Positions 1-5,223 of a DNA stretch of 5,902 nt are shown in pieces. The first letter of the stretch is position 1; each line of letters begins with the position of its first letter. The position numbers and the translations under genes were made by a program. Below the pieces are notes generated by a model. That model saw only the letters and a program-made list of their open reading frames with translations, searched no databases and was not told the DNA's origin. The DNA is from Bovifimicola sp964595785 (GTDB taxonomy: Bacteria > Bacillota > Clostridia > Lachnospirales > Lachnospiraceae): positions 1-5,902 of the forward strand of contig CAZQRO010000103.1 of NCBI GenBank assembly GCA_964595785.1, in the 5' to 3' direction.

Positions 1-64
1 AAATATAGTATGAATGAGTTATATATAAAAAGAGTTTTTGAGTAATATACGATTTACGAGACAA

Positions 65-90
65 GTACAGTTATTTTCTAAACACTGTAC
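65..90. repeat. Perfect 7-bp inverted repeat upstream of the trpS promoter (operator-like)
   Basis: GTACAGT (65-71) and ACTGTAC (84-90) are perfect inverted copies with a 12-base AT-rich spacer. The dyad ends 8 bases before the -35 box of the trpS promoter. The half-site centres lie 19 bp apart, close to two helical turns, which would suit a dimeric DNA-binding protein. It is not followed by a T tract, so it does not read as a terminator of an upstream plus-strand gene. No known operator consensus was matched. The rest of 1-64 is AT-rich with no supported gene. Confidence 0.4.
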
Positions 91-98
91 CAGATTTA

Positions 99-127
99 TT
101 GACATATCTTAACAGGTATTATATTAT
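99..127 (+). promoter_or_regulatory. Sigma-A type promoter of trpS
   Basis: A perfect -35 box TTGACA (99-104) is followed, after exactly 17 bases, by TATTAT (122-127) as the -10 box. Transcription would start near 134, giving a leader of about 100 bases before the trpS start. This leader is too short for a complete T-box riboswitch, and no terminator hairpin is seen in it. Confidence 0.7.
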
Positions 128-201
128 TAATGATAAGAATTTTGTTTTTGTATAAAACAGAATAAATTAAGAGAAAGGTGCGCTATATTACTTGATTTTT
201 T

Positions 202-227
202 GGAGAAATACGAGTGGCGCAGGAAAG
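202..227 (+). promoter_or_regulatory. Two ribosome binding sites that decide the trpS start
   Basis: GGAG (202-205) lies 8 bases before the in-frame GTG at 214. AGGAAAG (221-227) lies directly before the ATG at 232, with 7 bases between AGGA and the ATG. Both are usable. The ATG is preferred because TrpRS proteins of this clade usually begin one to a few residues before the conserved IILTGDRPTGK stretch, and the six extra residues (MAQESV) have no counterpart I recognise. Confidence 0.5.
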
Positions 228-231
228 TGTT

Positions 232-1323
232 ATGAGTAAGATTATTTTGACAGGAGACAGACCTACGGGAAAACTTCATGTAGGACATTATGTGGGTTCT
301 TTAAAGAGAAGAGTTGAGTTACAGAATTCAGGTGACTATGATGAAATATTTATTATGATAGCGGATGCACAGGCACTTACAGATAATGCTGACAATCCGG
401 AGAAGGTAAGACAGAATATTATAGAGGTGGCTTTAGATTATCTTGCATGCGGACTGAATCCGGAGAAATCCACATTATTTATTCAGTCACAGATTCCAGA
501 ACTTACAGAGTTATCTTTTTATTATATGAATCTTGTAACAGTATCAAGATTGCAGCGTAACCCTACTGTTAAGTCAGAGATTCAGATGAGAAATTTTGAA
601 GCAAGTATACCAGTGGGATTTTTCACTTATCCAATTAGCCAGGCTGCGGATATTACTGCATTTAAGGCAACAACAGTACCTGTTGGTGAAGACCAGTTGC
701 CAATGCTTGAGCAGACTAAGGAAATTGTTAGAAAATTCAATTCGGTTTATGGAGATACACTTGTTGAACCGGATATTTTGTTACCGGATAACAAGGTATG
801 TTTAAGACTTCCCGGTATAGATGGTAAAGCTAAAATGAGTAAATCTCTTGGCAACTGTATATATCTCTCAGAAGACCCTGCTGAAATAAAGAAGAAAGTA
901 ATGAGTATGTATACAGATCCTGAACATATCAGAGTTGAAGACCCGGGTAAGTTAGAAGGTAATACTGTATTTATTTATCTGGATGCATTTAGTAAAAAAG
1001 AGCATTTTGAAGAATTTCTTCCTGACTACAACTGTCTTGAAGAGTTGAAGGAGCACTATCAGAGGGGCGGACTTGGAGACGTTAAAGTTAAGAAGTTCCT
1101 TAATAATGTAATCCAGACTGAATTAGAGCCAATCAGAAAGAGAAGAGAAGAATATCAGAAAGATATTGCATATGTATATGAAGTTCTTAAGAAAGGCAGT
1201 GAGAAGGCTAAAGACGCAGCCGCTAAAACTCTTTTAGATGTTAAGAATTCAATGAAGATTAATTATTTTGATGATAAGGAACTTTTATCAGAGCAGATTA
1301 AAAAGTATAGTACCGAAAAATAA
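232..1323 (+). CDS. trpS: Tryptophanyl-tRNA synthetase (class Ic, TGDRPTGK-type)
   Basis: Cytoplasmic enzyme that activates tryptophan with ATP and charges tRNA-Trp. The product is 363 residues from the ATG at 232, or 369 from the alternative GTG at 214. Numbered from the ATG, the class I HIGH motif appears as HVGH at 16-19 within TGDRPTGKLHVGHYVGSL, and the second signature KMSKS is at 201-205 followed by LGN. The segment QAADITAFKA leading into VPVGEDQ is the Rossmann-fold part typical of TrpRS. The C-terminal part is helical and charged, as expected for the anticodon-binding region. The opening differs from the E. coli/B. subtilis form (SGIQPSG) and matches the second bacterial TrpRS clade known from streptococci and Lachnospiraceae. 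The gene has its own promoter, is monocistronic, and ends just before a strong hairpin. Codon use is AGA/TTA-rich. It looks complete and functional. Confidence 0.96.
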   Translation: MSKIILTGDRPTGKLHVGHYVGSLKRRVELQNSGDYDEIFIMIADAQALTDNADNPEKVRQNIIEVALDYLACGLNPEKSTLFIQSQIPELTELSFYYMNLVTVSRLQRNPTVKSEIQMRNFEASIPVGFFTYPISQAADITAFKATTVPVGEDQLPMLEQTKEIVRKFNSVYGDTLVEPDILLPDNKVCLRLPGIDGKAKMSKSLGNCIYLSEDPAEIKKKVMSMYTDPEHIRVEDPGKLEGNTVFIYLDAFSKKEHFEEFLPDYNCLEELKEHYQRGGLGDVKVKKFLNNVIQTELEPIRKRREEYQKDIAYVYEVLKKGSEKAKDAAAKTLLDVKNSMKINYFDDKELLSEQIKKYSTEK

Positions 1324-1331
1324 ATATAAGA

Positions 1332-1414
1332 AGGACAGAATTTCCGGTTTGAATTTTTCAGTCATATTAATGGCAGAAAGGATTCTATATTAGAAATCTG
1401 TCCTATATTTTTTA
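1332..1414. terminator. Bidirectional long-stem terminator between convergent units
   Basis: AGGACAGAATTTC (1332-1344) pairs with GAAATCTGTCCT (1393-1404), 12 pairs with one bulged base, and TATATTTTTTATT follows on the plus strand. The loop is long (about 48 bases) but contains a second weaker stem, GAATTTTT (1351-1358) with AAAGGATTC (1377-1385). On the minus strand the same stem is followed by TTCTTATATTTATTTTT. It can therefore stop trpS transcription 9 bases after its stop codon, and also the leftward exporter operon, whose last stop is at 1489. The 84 bases from 1405 to 1488 show nothing else. Confidence 0.7.
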
Positions 1415-1488
1415 TTAAAAGACTTGTATTTAGAAGTTTCACATTCTGTTGTATCTTTTAGTATTACAGTTTGATGATTTTAAGAAGC

Positions 1489-2090
1489 TCAAGTAGTTTC
1501 TTCAGTTGACGTAGTATTGTTTTCCTCTGTCTCTTCTGAAGTTGTTGTTTCTTTCATTTCTTCTAAATTAAAACTAATGGCAGAAGGAATTGAAGAACTT
1601 ATTGTGTAAATAGTTGATTCACCTTCTATGTAGCAATAATAATTTCCTGTCATTTCGTTTTTACTGCCAATATATATTGTTGTATCGCTATCTGTAGAAT
1701 TACGGAGCGTTAAAGTTATAGTATAGATGGAGTATCTAGCCCGTATTCATCTTCGTTGTTAAGGGAAGTTTCTATTTCACGAAGTGGCGTAATGTTGCTG
1801 ACAGACGAAAGTAAAGCAGAAATATAAGATTCAGATACATCAAATGTTTCATCAGTTGAATAATACCAGGTACCATATTTATTGATAAAATTATAGGTAG
1901 AAGTATTATTGGTATATTCAATTTCTGTAATGTCACTGTCAGATAGAGAAACTATTGGCGCTAAAGAAGAATTTGTTGTTTCTGTGCTTTGTTCTTTAGT
2001 ATGATTCTTTATCACTTTATAAGATATGAAAAGTACTATGAGAATTAAAATAAGACTGACAATTTGTATGATTTGTTTTTTGTTTTTCAT
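1489..2090 (-). pseudogene. DUF4340-like membrane-anchored protein, frameshifted
   Basis: Last gene of the leftward exporter operon. It starts at the ATG at 2090, with AGGAG (2104-2100) 9 bases before it. The N-terminal frame has a lysine-rich start, one membrane helix at about residues 8-25, then an extracytoplasmic part ending EYGLDTPS at residue 122, codon 1727-1725. In that frame it stops at 1716. Reading resumes from 1722 in another frame as TITLTLRNSTDSDTTIYIGS, followed by a strand-rich stretch and a Thr/Glu-rich tail, stopping at 1489 (77 residues). Together the two parts give about 200 residues with the GLDxPS-TITL-YIG-YY pattern I associate with DUF4340 proteins downstream of GldG-like genes, so one base appears to be missing near 1722-1727. 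The frameshift is read directly; the family name is from memory of related operons. The exact role is unknown. A sequencing error cannot be excluded. Confidence 0.75.
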
Positions 2091-2111
2091 AGCTAATCTC
2101 TCCTTTAATAT

Positions 2112-3548
2112 CTATGCTTTTCTTCGTTTATACCATATAACAAAACCAGCTGCTATTATTACAAGTGGAACAATAATGCAAAAAATTCCCGTATACATAT
2201 TCGCACGGCTTGCAGATACTGTATTATATGCCGTGCTAAGTGATTTTGTCGGAATACTGATTAATGTGTTATTGTTAGACATCCACGACAGAGAATTAGT
2301 GATTAAATCAGTGTTGCCTAAAGTATACTGGTCAATAATCTGTGATAAAAACATATTATAGCAGCTATATAATACTATTTGTGTCTTACTGCCGTCATCG
2401 TTAGATTCCTCAATGCTTACACCAACAGAAAATGAACCGGAGGTATCATCAGAACTTTTCCCATAATTGCCGTCCTGACCATAATCAGTATCTAAGTATG
2501 AATCAGAAGTAGTGGTAAGCAAATCAGTTATTGTGAGAGTGTCTCTTACGACATCTGATTTTTTGATTGCACTTGAAAAAGGAACCATTACATACATACC
2601 ATCATCATTAATGGATGAAGTTATGTCAGAGTCTTCTGCATTTGGTAAAAGATAATATCCATTATCTACATAATAATTTTTATCGGTTTCCACAACATAT
2701 CCGGTATCTAAACTTACGCAGTATTCGTTAAGTACGGAGTTAAAATTAGTTATATCTTCACCATTATACTGCATTATAATAAGGGCTTTTCCGCCGTTCT
2801 TAAGATAATTAATTATTTTAGAAGCCTCATCAGCACTACAGTCTTTAGTTGGTGATAATATGGCGAGAATACTACAGTCTTCAGGAACATCAGAGTTAAG
2901 CAGATTAAGACTTTCAGTAGATATATTTTGTTTTGTGACAGCTTTTGAAATCGTATCTGCAAATGTCTGTTCACCATGACCTGTTACGGCATATATAATA
3001 GGTAAATTTTCTGTAGTAACATAATTTATGGCTGAAGTTATTTCACCTTCTCCGTCGTAATTATAAGAGGTCGAACCGGAATAATAATAATTACTATAGT
3101 CAGCTTCGTAAATATCGTCATAAGAGACTGTTTTGTATCTGTCACCACTGACAAAGGTAAGACTATTATCCGGTAAATCAGACGCATTATAAGTAGTCAG
3201 CAGCCCCAGACTCAATTCAGGGTCAAGAGTCTGTACATTAATGTGCTTTGATAAAGCAGCATATTTATCAAGCAGTTTATTTATATAAGAATCTTCACTT
3301 CCGGTTTCTGAAATCTGATATATGGTAATATCTTTATCTAATGAACTAAGTAATGATTTTGACTGATTAGAAATGGTATATAATTTTTGTGAACTTAAAT
3401 CCTTTGCTTTAACATTTTCAGGCAATTGATTTACAAGCATATTAACTAAAAATGCAATTGCAATTACAATGACGATTAATATGGCACTGTAAGAACCTTT
3501 TTTAAAAGCATTCTTTTTTAATGAATCTTTAATGTCTAATTTTTTCAT
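2112..3548 (-). CDS. GldG-like auxiliary protein of an ABC exporter
   Basis: A 478-residue membrane protein of the GldG-like (ABC_transp_aux) group, which accompanies Gld-type ABC-2 transporters. It has a cytoplasmic basic N-terminus, a membrane helix at about 21-42, a large extracytoplasmic domain, and a second helix at about 452-473 ending in the basic tail YKRRKA. Within the large domain, GEITSAINYV (168-177) leads to AVTGHGE (187-193), the hallmark region of this family. After it, AILSPTKDCSADEASKIINY and KNGGKALIIM (about 229-259) follow the Rossmann-like pattern of these proteins. It lies between the permease gene (28-base gap) and the DUF4340-like gene (21-base gap). Residues 150-165 are Tyr/Ser-rich. 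The reading frame is intact although its ATPase partner is destroyed. The family places it beside an exporter; the substrate is unknown, and gliding is not implied in Firmicutes. Confidence 0.87.
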   Translation of the reverse strand: MKKLDIKDSLKKNAFKKGSYSAILIVIVIAIAFLVNMLVNQLPENVKAKDLSSQKLYTISNQSKSLLSSLDKDITIYQISETGSEDSYINKLLDKYAALSKHINVQTLDPELSLGLLTTYNASDLPDNSLTFVSGDRYKTVSYDDIYEADYSNYYYSGSTSYNYDGEGEITSAINYVTTENLPIIYAVTGHGEQTFADTISKAVTKQNISTESLNLLNSDVPEDCSILAILSPTKDCSADEASKIINYLKNGGKALIIMQYNGEDITNFNSVLNEYCVSLDTGYVVETDKNYYVDNGYYLLPNAEDSDITSSINDDGMYVMVPFSSAIKKSDVVRDTLTITDLLTTTSDSYLDTDYGQDGNYGKSSDDTSGSFSVGVSIEESNDDGSKTQIVLYSCYNMFLSQIIDQYTLGNTDLITNSLSWMSNNNTLISIPTKSLSTAYNTVSASRANMYTGIFCIIVPLVIIAAGFVIWYKRRKA

Positions 3549-3550
3549 GT

Positions 3551-3567
3551 TTACATAATCATCCTTT
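3551..3567 (-). promoter_or_regulatory. Ribosome binding site with a minimal ATG-ATT-ATG-TAA ORF before the GldG-like gene
   Basis: Read on the minus strand, AAAGGA (3567-3562) is followed by ATG ATT ATG TAA (3562-3551) before the real ATG at 3548. The inner ATG-TAA at 3556 lies 5 bases after the Shine-Dalgarno core, a better distance than the 13 bases to the gene's own ATG. Initiation at the inner ATG would terminate at once, 2 bases before the true start. No alternative in-frame start with a better site was seen. Confidence 0.4.
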
Positions 3568-3576
3568 CATAAAATG

Positions 3577-4440
3577 CTAACTATATCGTCTCTTTTTAAT
3601 GGACTGGGTTGTCAGAAAGAGAAATACAGCCGTAACTGTTACATAATAAACCAGAGCAGATACATCTAATATTTTTAGGGAAAAATTAGAAAGTGAATTT
3701 GTAAGTGGCAGTTTATTAAGAAATCCGGGTAATAAATTATAGAAAGAATTCTTTTTAAACATATATGCTATAATATTAATTATGCATCCGATGATAGCAA
3801 TTAGTGAAGCTATGTAAATATTCTTTGTAAGTGTGTAGTAAATAAGGCAGCAGACAAGAATAATTATTGCAATACCAAACATTGAAGTAAAAGATGATTT
3901 ATAAATAAATGAGGTAATGCCTGACATAAGCTGAAATACTAATAATATGGCAAATGTAACGACACCTGCAATTATCGGGCTTTCTGTTAATGAAGAAATA
4001 AACACACCAATGGCAATATAAGCAAGACCTATAAGGGTGACGGCAAGTATTGATGCATAATCAGAAGCAAAATAGGCTTTGCCGAGTTTATTTACAACCA
4101 AAGGAAAGATACAGGAAACAATCATTGGAATAAGCCATATTGCGGCAATCGCCATGAACTTTCCGAGAACAACTTTGGTTATGGAAATTCTTGATGTATA
4201 GAGTAACTGGTCGGATTTACTCTTTTGCTCTTCTGCAAAACTCTTCATAGTAACAATTGGTATTGAAAGCACCATAATACTTGCTATATTACATATGACA
4301 TCTCCAAAATACGGATATCCGGCATTAAGACAGTAATATGAAAAATATATGCCTGTTATGCCGAGAATAAAAGCAATGAAAGCACATCCAATCATGGTGA
4401 CGAAATATGATTTAAAATCACGTTTAAAAATTGCTAACAT
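3577..4440 (-). CDS. ABC-2 type permease, GldF-like
   Basis: A 287-residue integral membrane protein, the channel-forming subunit of an ABC exporter. Hydrophobic segments lie at about residues 13-35, 45-65, 94-115, 128-150, 154-176, 184-204, 207-227 and 260-280, so six to eight helices. The opening MLAIFKRDFKSYFVTMIG and the cytoplasmic stretch KSFAEEQKSKSDQLLYTSRI between the second and third helices are typical of GldF-like/ABC-2 permeases; the latter is the usual ATPase-contact region. The start at 4440 has AGGAGG (4456-4451) 10 bases upstream, inside the end of the ATPase gene, and only 2 bases separate the ATPase stop (4445-4443) from this ATG, which implies translational coupling. The reading frame is intact. 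The partner ATPase is broken, so activity would need an ATPase from elsewhere. Substrate unknown. Confidence 0.85.
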   Translation of the reverse strand: MLAIFKRDFKSYFVTMIGCAFIAFILGITGIYFSYYCLNAGYPYFGDVICNIASIMVLSIPIVTMKSFAEEQKSKSDQLLYTSRISITKVVLGKFMAIAAIWLIPMIVSCIFPLVVNKLGKAYFASDYASILAVTLIGLAYIAIGVFISSLTESPIIAGVVTFAILLVFQLMSGITSFIYKSSFTSMFGIAIIILVCCLIYYTLTKNIYIASLIAIIGCIINIIAYMFKKNSFYNLLPGFLNKLPLTNSLSNFSLKILDVSALVYYVTVTAVFLFLTTQSIKKRRYS

Positions 4441-4442
4441 AT

Positions 4443-5014
4443 CTACAATACCTCCTCTTTATCATTATTTTCAGCAGAAGCATTTTCTGCATCGGAAGTA
4501 AGTTCTAAGAAAATATCTTCCAAGGATGCCTTTTTCAGATTCATTTTTATAAGAGGAAGCCTGTTGTCAGACAGTTTGAAGAAAATACTTTCTCTTAAAT
4601 CAGTCGCTATGTCAGTCTGAATTAATATGTCAAAGGCGTTTGTTTCGTTAGAATTTGAAATGGTAAGCTCTGCATCTTTCTTAAAATCGCAGAGACATTT
4701 GTAAATATCATCTCTGCTGCCGCGAAATTAAGATATTCAATAACTTTCATCTCAGTATAGAGAGGTGGAAGTTCAGGAAGATAACCGATGAATTTCTTAT
4801 CTTCGTCAGGTTCATTTACTATGCTGTGGCCATTAATCAGAACATCACCTTCTGATGGAACTATGTAACCGGTCATAATATTCATGGTAGTGGACTTACC
4901 GGCACCATTTGGTCCTAAAAAGCCGTAAATCTTACCTTTGTCAATTGTAAAATTAAGATGGTCAACTGCTAAGTGGTCACCATACTTCTTCACTAGATTT
5001 TGTACTTCAATCAC
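4443..5014 (-). pseudogene. ABC transporter ATPase with internal deletion and frame change
   Basis: First gene of the exporter operon. It starts at the GTG at 5014, with GGAGGA (5028-5023) 8 bases upstream. The N-terminal part is a clear ABC ATPase: MIEVQNLVKKYG, Walker A GPNGAGKST at 34-42, and a Q-loop region GYLPELPPLY at 77-86 with Leu in place of the usual Gln. After EYLNFAA (93-99) homology ends, and this frame runs through 31 unrelated residues to a stop at 4622. From 4712 another frame gives DDIYKCLCDFKKDAELTISN and continues to SLEDIFLELT near the C-terminus, stopping at 4443 (89 residues). That is the usual C-terminal domain of this ATPase group. The LSGGQ signature, Walker B with its catalytic Glu, D-loop and H-loop are absent. 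By comparison with a usual length near 300 residues, roughly 110-140 codons are gone. No ribosomal slip could restore an active enzyme. The deletion is read directly; its size is inferred. Confidence 0.9.
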
Positions 5015-5036
5015 AGGAAAAATCCTCCATTAAATT

Positions 5037-5042
5037 ATTATA
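5037..5042 (-). promoter_or_regulatory. Possible remnant -10 box of the exporter operon
   Basis: On the minus strand, TATAAT (5042-5037) is a perfect -10 box just upstream of the ATPase ribosome binding site (5028-5023). At 16-18 bases further upstream only poor -35 matches are found (such as CTGGCT at 5065-5060), and these already fall in the insertion-sequence end. This would fit a native promoter cut by the insertion. An AT-rich flank can give such a match by chance. Confidence 0.3.
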
Positions 5043-5049
5043 ATCTCTC

Positions 5050-5094
5050 GGAATCTCTAAGCCAGTGTTTATAAGGCTTTCAGATTCCTTTTTT
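5050..5094 (+). terminator. Terminator hairpin at the insertion-sequence end
   Basis: GGAATCT (5050-5056) pairs with AGATTCC (5082-5088), and AAGCC (5059-5063) pairs with GGCTT (5075-5079). They are separated by a symmetric CT/TC internal loop, with an 11-base apical loop. Six T residues follow at 5089-5094. In plus orientation this is a textbook rho-independent terminator, yet no plus-strand gene lies before it: the genes to its left run the other way. It would shield the transposase from transcription entering from outside. On the minus strand the same stem has no T tract after it. Confidence 0.6.
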
Positions 5095-5119
5095 ATAAAA
5101 TCCCCCACTTTTTTGTCAA
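5092..5119 (-). promoter_or_regulatory. Outward-facing promoter in the insertion-sequence end
   Basis: On the minus strand, a perfect TTGACA (5119-5114) is followed after 16 bases by TATAAA (5097-5092), so transcription would start near 5085 and run leftward into the ATPase remnant and the permease and GldG-like genes. The transcript would begin with the hairpin 5088-5050. If active, the insertion sequence itself now drives the exporter operon. Confidence 0.5.
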
Positions 5120-5132
5120 AAACACTTGACAA
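5113..5132. repeat. Palindrome TTGTCAA / TTGACAA
   Basis: TTGTCAA (5113-5119) and TTGACAA (5126-5132) are perfect inverted copies with a 6-base spacer. Each arm contains a TTGACA-type -35 hexamer, one per strand. The left arm serves the outward minus-strand promoter. The right arm has no acceptable -10 at 16-18 bases on the plus strand. It may be a transposase or regulator binding site. Confidence 0.45.
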
Positions 5133-5136
5133 CTTC

Positions 5137-5208
5137 ATCGAAAAATGCGGCGCTTCGCGCCTATTGATTAATAAGTACCGTCAATTGCGGCGGCAATCAT
5201 TTTTCGAT
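5137..5208 (+). ncRNA. Structured 5' leader of the transposase (three-way-junction-like fold)
   Basis: An outer stem of 11 perfect pairs joins ATCGAAAAATG (5137-5147) with CATTTTTCGAT (5198-5208). Inside it are two hairpins: GGCGC-TTC-GCGCC (5149-5161) and ATTGC-GGCG-GCAAT (5184-5197), the second stacked directly against the outer stem. The transposase Shine-Dalgarno GGAGG (5211-5215) begins 3 bases after the closing strand and the ATG follows at 5224. Such a fold next to the start could limit translation or serve as a protein-binding site at the element's end. It was found by eye; pairing is perfect in all three stems. Whether it acts as RNA or as DNA is not known. Confidence 0.5.
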
Positions 5209-5223
5209 ATGGAGGCGATTTTT

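Noticed and set aside
130..165. Eleven-codon leader peptide ORF before trpS
   Set aside because: It contains no Trp codon, has no ribosome binding site, and starts at or before the expected transcription start.
128..231. T-box riboswitch or Trp attenuator before trpS
   Set aside because: The leader is only about 100 bases, has no terminator hairpin, no T-box core and no specifier loop. A weak likeness at 210-222 (AGTGGCGCAGG) is not enough.
596..805. 69-codon ORF inside trpS
   Set aside because: It is another frame of the well-supported trpS gene and has no recognisable features of its own.
1722..1727. Programmed ribosomal frameshift in the DUF4340-like gene
   Set aside because: No slippery heptamer or downstream structure is evident; mutation or sequencing error is simpler.
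2026..2361. 111-codon plus-strand ORF
   Set aside because: It lies antisense over the DUF4340-like and GldG-like genes; its hydrophobic look is the complement of their membrane-anchor codons.
5007..5030. ATG at 5030 on the minus strand as start of the ATPase
   Set aside because: It is out of frame with the ATPase and reaches a stop after seven codons; the GTG at 5014 has the better-placed GGAGGA.
5126..5131. Plus-strand TTGACA as the transposase promoter
   Set aside because: The sequence 16-18 bases downstream is GC-rich (CGGCGC region) with no -10 match. The true transposase promoter was not identified.
5137..5208. Bridge-RNA or guide-RNA analogue
   Set aside because: The adjacent protein looks like a DDE transposase, not an IS110 or IS200/IS605-type enzyme, and no target-matching loops can be shown from one end of the element.
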